Positions 47,225-57,593 of a DNA stretch of 64,000 nt are shown one piece after another (within the stretch, counting starts at the first letter, position 1; each line of letters opens with the position of its first letter). The position numbers and the translations under genes are program-made. A model generated the notes under the pieces. It saw only the letters and a list, made by a program, of their open reading frames with translations. It did no database searches and was not told where the DNA came from. The DNA is from Adineta ricciae (taxonomy: Eukaryota > Rotifera > Eurotatoria > Adinetida > Adinetidae), in the NCBI GenBank assembly GCA_905250025.1, contig CAJNOJ010000096.1:124001-188000 (forward strand), in the 5' to 3' direction.

Positions 47225-49333
47225 TTAGTATCTACACACTCTCTCTGCAAAATCGAGACGTTTTTGCCACTGTTGAAGACGAGTATCGTTTGATGGTAAT
47301 GAACGTCGTCCAATATCAACAGCTTGTCGATAGTTCTGATGTGCCATTCGGTAATTTTTTGACTCGTGGTACACAAATCCAATATTACTATACGTTTGAG
47401 CCAAATCATAATGATTTGAAGGAAGAATTTTTTTTTGAATTTCAAGTGCTTGTTTGTGTGAGTCAAGTGCTTTCTCATGTTCATCCATTTTTTCATAGAC
47501 AGAGCCCAGATTATTGTAAGAATACGCGATATGCTCTTGATGTTTTGAATCATTCGAGCGTACTGCTTGCCGAATCTTAATAGCGTCTGTATGAAATTTG
47601 ATCGCTTTCACGTATTCCTTTGTTTTCTCATAGACTGACGCAATTTGACTGCAGGAATATCCTAAGCCAACCAAATCCGGATGTTTTGCTTGTATTTGAA
47701 TACTTAATGCACCTTCGTAATGAAGTAAAGCACTGGAATATTGTTCCATTTCTTTATAAACACTGCCGATTTCTGTATGAGTGACAGCAAAAAATTTATC
47801 ATTTTCAGGCAGACTTCTCTCTTTGATTGCTAATGCTTTGTCATAATACTCGAGCGCTTCTTTGTATTTCTTTTGTTTTTTTGTGCTCCATGCGAGTTGT
47901 TTATAACAATGCACTTCATCATCTTCATTATTTGCTTGATCAAGAAGATCTTCGTAAAATTCTTCAGCTTTGTCGAACTGACGAAGATTAATCAGTAATC
48001 TGCCTAAACACTCCCATCCATTGGCTCTTTCGATTTTCTCTTGGATACATTTTGTTAAATCATTCAATTGTGAATCTTGATCGCTCGTTTGAACCAGGTC
48101 TACCTGCCATAGATTTGCAGTTTTACCAGCTTCGGCCATATTTCCAATGCGAAAAACCGTGTGCATGGTGAAGAGAATTTCATGTTCCATTTCATGTTGG
48201 CTCACGGTTTTTATATCCGCAAATGGTGTGGATTGCGTCGTAGGGTCTACATTGATTATAAAAACGATTCCTATAGAATCATAATTGGCAAGTGCACTAC
48301 GAGCAAATGCATATGCAACACCAGGATCTCTACTTGTTGATAGAAAATTATTGAAAGATATGAGACCGCCTTGTGTTTGATTCAGTTTTTCAAAATCTGC
48401 TCTTGACAAACCTTGACCTCGATACGTCGTAAATGTTTCCATAGAAGAATTTCCACGAAATTGTTCACGATGCAGTTCTTCAATATGACGATGAATATCG
48501 CGAATAAAAAAACCCATTTTGATCAATGTATCGACTTCCATCACACGTAATGCTTGATTGAGTAATGAATAGAGACAACATTCATGTGTATACCACCAAA
48601 TCGGTGTTTGATTTCTATAATTCTTTTCGAATTCATCGATATTTCTTAGTTGAACAACGTTGTCAGCAAATGCTTCGCGATAATATGTAACGAAATTTTT
48701 CATATGTCTTTCATCGAAATCAATCTTTAGTAAAATATCTTTCAATATTTGTGTGTACATATACGTTGGATCGAGATGATCGATATTTCCAGTGAATTTT
48801 GTACTGCTTTTCGGTACGAAACCAAAAGAGATCGTATTTCGATCGCAGTTTTGCGCGTCTTGTTTCAATTTGAGACCTAATGATACCATACAGTCGTAGT
48901 AGTCTTTCACTTTCAACCATTGTTTGATCCAACCTGGAGCAGATACATATCTTTCACAAAAAACATAAATCGAATCGATTTGAACGATACTGTGAATAAC
49001 TGGCACGATATCTTCAGCTATTCTTTCTGGTATAATCAGGAGTATCTTCTCGTCTTTGATATCACTTACAAAATCAATGCATTCGTCCGAATCAGTATAT
49101 ACATATGTTGTATGGATAATTCGGCCAGATTCAGTAAATAAATTCTTGAACTCTTCAGTTTGGTTTTCATCCATATAAGGATCTAACCAAACAACTATAC
49201 AGTTTTGTACGATGCGTGAACTGATCGGTGCGCGCGGCTTACGAATTGAACTTGTAGGCGAACGCTTGGCTTTAGGTTTTGCCTTTGTCAGCCCTATATC
49301 CTGCCATGATTTAATCAGAGCAGTCAAATCCAT
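47225..49333 (-). CDS. Arginine-type ADP-ribosyltransferase fused to TPR repeats
   Basis: One uninterrupted frame of 702 residues. Residues about 40-170 form an alpha/beta domain (CIVVWLDPYMDENQ ... KILLIIPERIAEDIVPVIHS ... SIYVFCE). The ADP-ribosyltransferase domain (about 200-415) has the R-S-E triad: Arg305 in TTYRGQGLS, Ser in FNNFLSTSRDPG (331-334) and Glu383-x-Glu385 in EMEHEILF. Four to six kinesin-light-chain-like TPRs follow (YDKALAIKERSLPENDKFF; SYNNLGSVYEKMDEHEKALD; TYSNIGFVYHESKNYRMAHQ). No signal peptide, so it is probably cytosolic. The family would use NAD to modify arginine (or another residue) of partners chosen by the TPRs. Such fusions are abundant in bdelloids; the substrate is unknown. 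Confidence 0.85.
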   Translation of the reverse strand: MDLTALIKSWQDIGLTKAKPKAKRSPTSSIRKPRAPISSRIVQNCIVVWLDPYMDENQTEEFKNLFTESGRIIHTTYVYTDSDECIDFVSDIKDEKILLIIPERIAEDIVPVIHSIVQIDSIYVFCERYVSAPGWIKQWLKVKDYYDCMVSLGLKLKQDAQNCDRNTISFGFVPKSSTKFTGNIDHLDPTYMYTQILKDILLKIDFDERHMKNFVTYYREAFADNVVQLRNIDEFEKNYRNQTPIWWYTHECCLYSLLNQALRVMEVDTLIKMGFFIRDIHRHIEELHREQFRGNSSMETFTTYRGQGLSRADFEKLNQTQGGLISFNNFLSTSRDPGVAYAFARSALANYDSIGIVFIINVDPTTQSTPFADIKTVSQHEMEHEILFTMHTVFRIGNMAEAGKTANLWQVDLVQTSDQDSQLNDLTKCIQEKIERANGWECLGRLLINLRQFDKAEEFYEDLLDQANNEDDEVHCYKQLAWSTKKQKKYKEALEYYDKALAIKERSLPENDKFFAVTHTEIGSVYKEMEQYSSALLHYEGALSIQIQAKHPDLVGLGYSCSQIASVYEKTKEYVKAIKFHTDAIKIRQAVRSNDSKHQEHIAYSYNNLGSVYEKMDEHEKALDSHKQALEIQKKILPSNHYDLAQTYSNIGFVYHESKNYRMAHQNYRQAVDIGRRSLPSNDTRLQQWQKRLDFAERVCRY

Positions 49334-49968
49334 TTGACGAAAGTACGATTATGAATGACGACGATCAGCCAAGTGAGAAGAACGAGGTAAATTTTAACAA
49401 TAAAAACAACCAATGCTTATGAAAACAATCTTTTTTCCACTGTGGACGCGTTTCACAGAGAAAAAAGTGACTCGTTCTTCCTTCTTATCTTGACTAGCGG
49501 GCACATGGCAGAGACCAAATTTTCTCTTTACCCGTAGATTTTTTTTTACACATTCAAAAATATCGCTATTGTCGCGTCGGATTTTGCTCTTCAATGTGTA
49601 GTTGAAGTGTTTATTCAAAGTCGTGGCAAACAACGCATCATATTACATGTGTTTCTCCCGTCTAGGATACCATAGGTATATTTGGTGAATTCGACTTCAT
49701 TGAGAAGAGAAGTTTGTTACTAAGGAATCAAATTAATATTAGTTTATCAAAATATATGTTCTGTTCACTCTACTTTCTATGCATCCTTAGCAAACAGAGT
49801 GACTATGACTCATGTTGGTTTTTTTCCTAAGAAGTGAATCATTCGTGCCTCTCTATATACACGTGATAGAAAAAGGAAACACTTTATTACTAAGATAAAA
49901 TATTAATAGAAACCCATAGTTGCACACGTATATAATAGTAGGTTTTCACGCGAACAGCTGTACAAAAT
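49334..49968. other. Divergent intergenic region between ADP-ribosyltransferase and F-box genes
   Basis: 635 bases between divergent starts, so it should contain both promoters. No coding or repeat signal was recognised. Confidence 0.5.
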
Positions 49969-51790
49969 ATGAATCGGGTGAAACGGAAACTAGATCGTGA
50001 TGTAACGTCCAAACGAGTACGATGTAAGTTTTAAAAGATGAAACTTTTGTGTTTTTTACTTTATTTTGAATACATAGCTGAAAACAACACCGCTATTGAG
50101 TATTTGTCTAACGAACTCTTTCTTGAAATCTTCGACTATCTTGATGCATATCATATATGTAAAGCATTTACGAATCTGAACAAACGCTTCCAAGATCTGC
50201 TTTCATCATCATCCCTTCGTCTAAAAGCAATCATAAAGTCTAATGATCAATCATTCGGTTTTGATGACCAGATGAACTGCATTGTTCAATATAAGCATCA
50301 ATTTGTGTCACTTTCTCTGTACGATTCAACATTTATTGATCGGTTTTTTCAAACAATCACATTTGATTCTTTTTTTCAACGTTTGGAGTCAATCGTGCTG
50401 GAAAACTTAAATCCATGTGACCTCCTATCAATCCTCCTAAAACTAATTCGAGTTCCCCGGCTCAGTTTACTAATACTCACCGTCTGCAATGGCCACGCTA
50501 TTCCTGATTTCAGTAATGTATATCGAATCATTCTCGGTTTACCGATGATACAATACAGCAAGCTGAGTTACCTTGGACCAACGCCACTACTTCTTCTGAG
50601 AAACATTAGTGATCAATATAGTACTCTGAAACGGTTGAACTTAGATCATGCATGCCAATCTGCGGACCTGGTCTATTTATTGTCTTATACACCCTGTCTT
50701 TCTCATCTATGTTGTCGCACGTTAAAACCATCCCATCAAATGAACGAAAAACTAGCAGTCTCAGTACCTTATTTAACGTACTTATCCCTAGTAGAATGTG
50801 ATTTGCATTTTTATGAACTCGAAATATTTATCAAGAAACTCGCATCGCAATTACGAACTTTTCGTATTTTAGTACTAAAAGATACTACTTATCTTGATCA
50901 TAAGCGATGGGAACGCTTGATAACAACACATATGCCCTATTTGAGCCATCTTCGTCTCGGAATTAATCAAATAATGATTGACAGTTTGGAGATAACACCG
51001 TATCACCACCACATTCAAGGATTTGCTTCACAATTCTGGGTTGAACATCGATGGACTTTCGACATTCGAGTCATTACCTGTGATTCCTCTCGAGTAATAA
51101 TCTCATATCTCATTGGATCAGACAAGTATGCTATGAAAGAATATTAATTTATCCGTAATAACTTATTCTCCTAGGAAACGAAGAAAGTTTATTCCTGATC
51201 GAAGTAGTTCTAGTACCACGTTATTCCTGTTAGAGCAATCTAGATTAACGGATTATCACGCAGGACTTATCGATAAACTTGCGGTTCTATTTACTCTTGT
51301 TCAAATACAGTGGTTGTCTCTTCAATATCGTACAACTTTTGCTGGAATATTACTTGACGTTTTACGACATTTGCCAAATCTAAAAATACTACAGATTCGA
51401 TCATTATCATTGGATGAGCCACGATATTTAAACGACGAAGAGAAGGAAATCTATCGATCAATATCAACTAATAATCAAATAAAATCACTATATATCAAAG
51501 AAGTAACAGAGTTAGCACAAATTCAATTTCTGATTGATTTATGCTCATCATTACAATATCTGATTATTGATAATTTGAGTAACTTGAGTATGAAATCAGT
51601 GCTCGAGCTTATCTTATTTAAAAACTACGAACATGTATCTCGCCTGCGTAAATTAGTTATCAATATACGAGAACCTTGTCAGAGAACACTTATGGAAGCA
51701 CAAAATATGGTTCACTCAGATGAACGCTGTAACAAGCACGCAGTTTCACTTTATGCTGGTAAATATATTCATATACAAAAGCGTAATTAA
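49969..51790 (+). CDS. F-box protein with leucine-rich C-terminal region
   Basis: Exon 1 (ATG 49969, MNRVKRKLDRDVTSKRVR) splices into SENNTAIEYLSNELFLEIFD, an F-box continuing YLDAYHICKAFTNLNKRFQD. A second intron near 51129-51175 joins LIGSD to KKRRKFIPDRSSSS. The rest is a degenerate leucine-rich solenoid (LKRLNLDHACQS, LTYLSLVECDLHFYELEIFI, LRTFRILVLKDTTY, YLSHLRLGINQ), ending RTLMEAQNMVHSDERC and IQKRN. F-box proteins bind SKP1-cullin-1, so this is probably a substrate receptor; no target can be inferred. This kind of F-box/LRR gene is numerous and fast evolving in bdelloids (family knowledge). Polyadenylation signal at 51834. Confidence 0.82.
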
Positions 51791-51833
51791 AATTTTATAG
51801 TTTCTCATCGTTCGACATACTTTTTTTTTATAA

Positions 51834-51839
51834 AATAAA
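51834..51839 (+). terminator. Polyadenylation signal of the F-box gene
   Basis: AATAAA lies 44 bases after the stop codon and just after a T-run. Confidence 0.55.
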
Positions 51840-52276
51840 AGTTTTGTATTAACGGATGACTAATGCTCGCTTTTATGTTTTAGCAGAAACAGTATACTAC
51901 ACTTATAGTTTGATTTTTCGAAAGGAGTTATATGATTACATTATTTTTCAACGGACACATTAGATATCAGCAATCGTAGAAATGGTTTCATTCAGATAGA
52001 AATTGATATGCGAAGTAGCAGATGAGAAATCGGCTGTGTATCAATAATACAAGACTTTTTCCAGAATGAACATAATTTTACGATCTGTAGTGCTATGCAT
52101 CATTTGCTTTGACTAAGCTAAGGATACAAGCAGAGATATTTCTGTATAGAAAACAACATCTATGTTTGATATTTAACAAGAATAGAGACTGTTTCGCTGC
52201 AGCTTTCTGACAACCCAGTCGTTGTGCTCAGTATAAGTTCCTCCGGTCGGATTTAATGACATTGAGACATAATGGA
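51840..52276. other. Intergenic between convergent F-box and GPCR genes
   Basis: No gene or repeat recognised in this short AT-rich region, which should contain the GPCR 3' UTR. Confidence 0.5.
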
Positions 52277-53319
52277 TTATTGAGGTATTATTTGATTGGT
52301 AAGTTTTCGCAGCCATTGTTCTCCTTGAGTTAGTGGAATTCGAAATAGAACATAAATCAACTGGCGACGAAATCTTTTCGATGTGCAAACATATACATAA
52401 AATGAGTTCTAAGAAAGAAAACTTGATTAAATATTTGTGCTCTAAAAAATTTGATACGCATGATACTTACAGCATAATAAACATAGTAAAGCATTAGAGT
52501 AATATGAGATGCTAGCTGGAGTTTCGCTCGAAAAAGACGATCATCGCTCGTCTCAGCATTCAATGATAAAATATTTACAATTGTATACGGTAAAAGTGTA
52601 AAGAAATTCGCCAGTACTTGTACCAAAACCATAACAGTCAGCTGTTTATCTAATTCTTGTCGAGCAATAGGAACGGTACCACGTGATATCCGTCGAATAT
52701 TTCCATAGGCCATTGAGCCAAAACTTGCTGTTATAGAGAAAGGCAAGAAGCCGAGAAGAATTAAAACAATGAAATAAGTGCGATATTGTATGTAGAATGC
52801 ATTCGTCGTTTCGCAACTAACTTTATTTGTTCCATTTGCAGTGACATGATTGTTAAAAATTGCATACGGTATTCCGTGTAAAATCCAAACTAAACTGAAT
52901 ACGAGAACCAAGGATAAAGCTACGCGAAAGTGACACATTCTTTTTAAACATGCCCAATGAGCTGTAGCACAATACTGATCAATTGTAGCCAGACAAAAAC
53001 ATGTCAGCGATATCATTACACATATGTGAGAGAAATACAAGCGAAATTTACAATAAAACAAAGAGACGTCTGTTCCATCGCTGCCATAAGCATAGAGAAA
53101 AATACGAGGCAATAAACCCGTGCATAACTGGCCAATATTGAATATCGACATTATGGTCAGATACAATGCACATGAGTTCTGCCGAAATGTTCGAAGAGTG
53201 AGAAATACTGTTAGATTTAGAAGTCCGCCAATAACACCTACGGACAAAACTACAAAGCCACCATAGATAGCGATGTTACTTCCAATTGATTTCAACGACG
53301 AAATGTATTTCGAGGACAT
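52277..53319 (-). CDS. Class A orphan G-protein-coupled receptor
   Basis: ATG 53319 (MSSKYISSLKSIGSNIAIYG) begins a protein with seven hydrophobic segments. TM1 has GGLLNLTVFLTL with the conserved Asn. TM3 ends CLATIDQYCATAHW, a DQY variant of DRY. TM5 has GFLPFSITASFGSMAYGNI and TM6 is MVLVQVLANFFTLLPYTIVN. An intron at about 52404-52470 separates the end of TM7 from NSFYVYVCTSKRFRRQ, which stands in for NPxxY and helix 8. The stop is TAA at 52277. The layout matches the large expanded rhodopsin-type receptor families of rotifers (peptide-receptor-like); the ligand is unknown. TM6 lacks the usual CWxP motif, reading LLPY instead. Confidence 0.82.
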
Positions 53320-53722
53320 TTTTAAACAGCAATCTCTTGAGGCCGGTCCTGCTCTCCGATTCTCAACTAGGAAATGAATGTTGTCAAAGAAGACTTCCTA
53401 TAAATATAGCCGAAGGATACGTGTTTAAGTCTTTTATAATTTTCGATCCAGATTTTTGTTCGACTTACAATGATAAATAAACTCGTTCTTAATCACATAC
53501 AAATACTTCGTTAATCATGAGTATTCTTTACTCTTTCAAAAGTTAGCAGCCTTTGACATGCATATATGTTTACAAGATGAGAAACTCCACTTCTAAATTT
53601 AAAAGCTCTAATAAATAGTGTACTGATATTTCGCTCGAGATGATGATGGGCTCGATCCGCTGTTGATATCGAGGTTGCATTAGTGCCAAAAATCGTATAA
53701 TGATGAAGGATATTTTTGTGTA
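53320..53722. other. Divergent intergenic region, GPCR and stand-alone-domain genes
   Basis: 403 bases between divergent starts with no coding signal. It probably contains both promoters. Confidence 0.45.
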
Positions 53723-54355
53723 ATGACAAACGAGCCATCTTTATTTGTCCTGGATGCAAAAAAAATAGAAGGGTTGTTTGTTACGTGTATTCTGCTGAAT
53801 TCGGTGATAAACATGATGATGCGGGATTTTGCCCATTATAATGGGAATTTTCTCTGTGAGGAGATTATATATCAGTCACATTTTATATTGAAAGCGTTAT
53901 ATTTCTTCATGACGTGCAACCAGTTGATTGTGTTGCTCGATTGTCATACCAATGTTTCGAGCAACAGTTTGCGTGCAAAATTAACTATGGATGAATCTCA
54001 ATGTGTGAAGATCTTTACCGCAGTAGATTCGTGTCTTACATTTCTCGAGAAGAACATCAACAAGCGAATCTATTTTATTGTGCCTAGTTCATTCGATCCA
54101 ACGGCAGTGCTATTGATCTGCGATCATGAAAATGTACATCACGTCTATTCACTTCATGGAGATATTGCAAGTCATACCAATTTGGCGGAAGGTTATGCAA
54201 ATAAATTAACCACGTTCGATCATGAAGATAATTTAATAGATAGACTTTTCCAAGATATTGAAACTTATCTACGTCAACAAGCAAACGAATGCATCATACA
54301 AGCTAATATCTACAAAGAACGTGCGAAACAGGTTAACACAGGGTGCTGTGGTTGA
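53723..54355 (+). CDS. Stand-alone copy of the ADP-ribosyltransferase N-terminal domain
   Basis: A single frame of 210 residues. Residues about 67-195 read LIVLLDCHTNVSSNSLRAKL, CLTFLEKNINKRIYFIVPSS and NVHHVYSLHGDI, aligning in order with the N-terminal domain of the ADP-ribosyltransferase/TPR protein at 47225-49333 (CIVVWLD..., CIDFVSDIKDEKILLIIPER, SIYVFCE). The pattern of alternating hydrophobic strands and helices suggests a Rossmann-like or TIR/receiver-like fold. The first 66 residues are hydrophobic/Met-rich and may include an unrecognised intron, so the true start is uncertain. The C-terminus ends with a charged helix and NTGCCG, whose Cys pair could be lipidated (guess). No catalytic domain is attached. 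Confidence 0.62.
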   Translation: MTNEPSLFVLDAKKIEGLFVTCILLNSVINMMMRDFAHYNGNFLCEEIIYQSHFILKALYFFMTCNQLIVLLDCHTNVSSNSLRAKLTMDESQCVKIFTAVDSCLTFLEKNINKRIYFIVPSSFDPTAVLLICDHENVHHVYSLHGDIASHTNLAEGYANKLTTFDHEDNLIDRLFQDIETYLRQQANECIIQANIYKERAKQVNTGCCG

Positions 54356-55155
54356 TCACACAAAAACATTTAACAACATAAAATTCCTCAATTGCTACCA
54401 CTAAATTTTGAGGCATACGTTATATCACAAGATACAATCTGAGTCAACCGCTTCTTCACCTGCTAACAGTACTTCAGCTTTGTACTCTTTTTTTTGGAGG
54501 TCCAGTTTGACCCACAATGTTGTTTTTCGCTCTTTATTATATCAAAACTTACGTATTTTGAGGTAATGCTTTAGCTAACCGTTAGTCATCTAACAGCAGA
54601 TCGAAGTCTTATGAAATTTCATAGAAACTCACGAACATTAAAAACCTAAAGGACAGGCCCATACGGATCCTATGACATTTTTTTTGTGATACAGAAGTGA
54701 TTTCTCGTCCCAGAAATGGAACCATATATTGTCGCAGATGACCACCAATGTGAAGCGGCTAATTCAATCCAGTAACACTTCTAGGAAAGAAGCTAATTAA
54801 TTTTACTCAAAAAACGCTGCATCGTTTTTAGCTGCATATTGGTGTTGTATCATATTGTTATCTCTTTTAGAACTAAAATTCAATACATAAAACAAACTTC
54901 CGGCGTTTTCAATGTTTAAATATTTATATGTAATTATAATACGGATAAAACTAATCGATAGCTAGTATAACAGAAAAATGGAATTCACTGTTTTAATATA
55001 TATTTACATGTGGATCTAGCTGGACCCACATGGCATCGATCTAAGTGGAAAAAAACGCGAACAGCGTACAATGGTTGAAAAATAGGCTTCTACAGAATGT
55101 GTCACTCTTGTACTACTTCCATCGATATACGCATGAGATTTAGATGATATGTCTA
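54356..55155. other. Intergenic, contains a 26-base near-palindrome
   Basis: 800 AT-rich bases with no supported gene between a plus-strand and a minus-strand gene that converge here. The only structure noted is the palindrome at 55007-55032. Confidence 0.5.
55007..55032. repeat. 26-base imperfect palindrome
   Basis: CATGTGG at the left end and CCACATG at the right end are perfect inverted arms. The centre TCTAGCTGGA also pairs with itself apart from one wobble, and a single A-C mismatch lies between arm and centre. It could be a protein-binding site, a transposon relic or an extruding hairpin. Confidence 0.5.
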
Positions 55156-56118
55156 CTATTCGAAAGTGTCTCTTGTTCGATGATGATCAAAAATAGATGG
55201 ATATGGTCTTTTATGCGCTATTCCAAATTGAGATGGATCTGGATACGCCGTGATATTCCACTTTTTTGAGAGAATACTCATAATAGTTTGATCATGGCGA
55301 TGATCACGGAATTCACGATAGTTCTTTTGACCGAGAACATTATTATCGTCAGTAATAGCTCGAGTATCTTGCGCGTAGGTCAACCATTCCGAAACAAAAG
55401 TCATACTGATAAAACTTTTCTTGATCACTAAATACGAAGCAAGATTGCCCCATGTATCCGTATATCGCGGTTCATCAGCATTCATAAGAATAAATGTGTC
55501 TCGTTTTGCCCATACTTTTTCCTAGAAAAGAACAAAACTCTACAATTTCATGGGACCTCTGTATAGTCTTACTTGAAGGCCTGTAAGTTCGAATAGAACA
55601 ATATCTTGTCGATCGGTTAATCTTGTCAGATGAGAGATATTTGCAACAAAATTCACTAAAGCATCCGAATAAACGATAATATCGCCTTCACGAGCATAGT
55701 ACAGTTCTTGGAGGATTATATAGGGTTTCCATAGCCAATAACCAGCGCCACGCTTCCTATTGAGAAGGTTTCTATTCCGATAGACAAAATTTGGATTGTT
55801 GTCCAGACTATTTTTATTATATAAAGCGCATTGTTGAATTCCGTACTGCATGCCTGTTAAACAGTTCTTTTTCTGAGCCTTTTGACAACATCGATCAGCA
55901 AAGTTAACCAGAAGAGGATAGCAACGTTGCTCTACTGCATTTGTACCATGGATAACGATTGATTGGCATGAATTCGACGGCACTCGAATTAGAGGTGCCA
56001 TTTGACTAGGTAATTTGGTGTTATTAGACATCATTTTTAGAGCGAGTAGGGAGAAAACGCCGCCCGTTAGCAGAATACATAGGAAGCGAGAAAAAGTATG
56101 TGACAGTATACGAGACAT
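55156..56118 (-). CDS. Glycosyltransferase-like type II membrane protein
   Basis: Two exons with a 48-50 base intron near 55523-55570 (FELTGLQ-EKVWAKRDTF). ATG 56118 (MSRILSHTFSRFLCILLTGG) gives a signal anchor; the frame upstream begins with GTG. The luminal domain contains RKRGAGYWLWKPYIILQELY, GDIIVYSDALVNF, RYTDTWGNLASYLVIKKSFI and HRHDQTIMSILSKKWNITAY. The GYWLWKPY...GDI(I/L)VY.DA...HRHDQ series is shared by uncharacterised glycosyltransferase-like proteins of bacteria, algae and large viruses (recalled, not searched). The usual Asp-x-Asp-like site appears as SDA. Probably a Golgi enzyme acting on a glycan; donor and acceptor unknown. Lateral origin is possible. Confidence 0.62.
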
Positions 56119-57593
56119 ATTACCAATATGCACACTTATGCAGATTACACGGCAGTAAATACCGAATTATGAGAGAAGAGAAAAGCATTAAGCAAATATA
56201 GACAAATTCTAATAAATTCTACCATTCTCTGTCAAATAGACTGGAGTTAGTGTATGCTCACATATATCTGTTGAGCAGTACGCCCTATCCATGCAGCTCT
56301 ATTTGTTCTTTATCAGTTTTCTAATGAAAAGCAAATAAAATAGGGCAACTGACAAGCTCTCCGACATGCGCCGTATACGATTCATGAGGAAGAAATAAAT
56401 ATTGGTGTAGTTTCATCAGCACATACATCTCTTCCATCAAAAATCGTAACAACAATCGAATTAGTAAAGCTTCAATGCGCGGATGTCCTGGAAAGGTTGA
56501 CGACAGGCAAAGCTCGAGCAATATTTTTGCTGATTTTTTATGGGATCCAATGCAGTACGATGCGCTGAATCTGAATATGTATGATTTATTTGGATAAAAA
56601 ATGATCTTCCTACGGGAAATCGAAAAATACAGTAAATACCGAGAGTTTCAAAAACAAGGTTTGCTACTACGATTTTCACGATGGGACTTCGAAAAAATTC
56701 AACATTAAGAACTGATTTTAAGGACACTACTTTTCGGGCGCTCGGGCTATTTCTTTAATATTAAAAAAAATTCGTTTCTGTCGATGTACGGACTAATCGA
56801 ATCCTCACATTGCAAATGCATCAACTCATTTTCTAGTGAAGATAGATACTTTTTTCTTTCAGCATTCGACTTCTTGGATACCCTAGATATAATCCACGTA
56901 TGCTCTTTCCTTAACTCACTTTCTTTCTCAAAACATGTCCTAGTCATTTTTCGACCTTTCCTATCGTACATGTATTCTTTTTATTTTCAACAGCTTTTTT
57001 CACCTTATTTCTTTTTCCTAATCCAGTTACGTCTTCAAAATGAAAAAGGCCATTGTTGTTATTTAGTATAGAGCCGATCTGACTACTTTTAAAATATTTA
57101 AGATTGTGGGTGAAATCGGGTTGGTTGAGGGTGGACACAATTTCCGTGTTTCTGAAAGTTATAAAAACACTCATATATCGTAGACACCTTCATCCTCACC
57201 CTTTCTATCGTACTGAGTCTCTTGTATCAAATAGATGTCACTTATCTTTGATATAGGCGAGGTAAAATAGATTACTAATCTATTTGTTTTGTTGGATTTC
57301 GTTTTCCCCAATCGTAATTTTTCGTTCTTCAACTATAACTACTAGCATGCTTTTAACTCGATTTGATACAAAACACACGTGAAATTGACCTGATCGAGTG
57401 AAGTGTACTAAGGATTTAGTAAGTGAAATTTTGTGTTTAATTTATTCTTTTTATAACAGCATAAAATTGACTATCCGTTGCGAAACAAAGAATCAAATCA
57501 AACAAAAGAAAACTTCTTTACACGCATATACATCTCGTTGATTTCCATTTTTTGTTTTGCGTTTCTTTCACTGTTCGAGAAAGACTGTGAAAA
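56119..57593. other. Long gene-free stretch
   Basis: 1475 bases, the longest non-genic stretch outside introns. Short minus-strand frames at about 56321-56727 are hydrophobic and compositionally biased without a recognisable family. They may be chance or the remains of a decayed gene. The right end includes the GPCR 3' UTR. Confidence 0.45.

Noticed and set aside
47146-47580. Frames on both strands at the end of the ADP-ribosyltransferase gene
   Set aside because: They are out-of-frame shadows of the TPR-coding sequence, which accounts for the region completely.
56321-56727. Two overlapping minus-strand frames as a gene or decayed transposon
   Set aside because: No catalytic or structural motif, no initiation context and no repeat ends; kept only as non-genic sequence.
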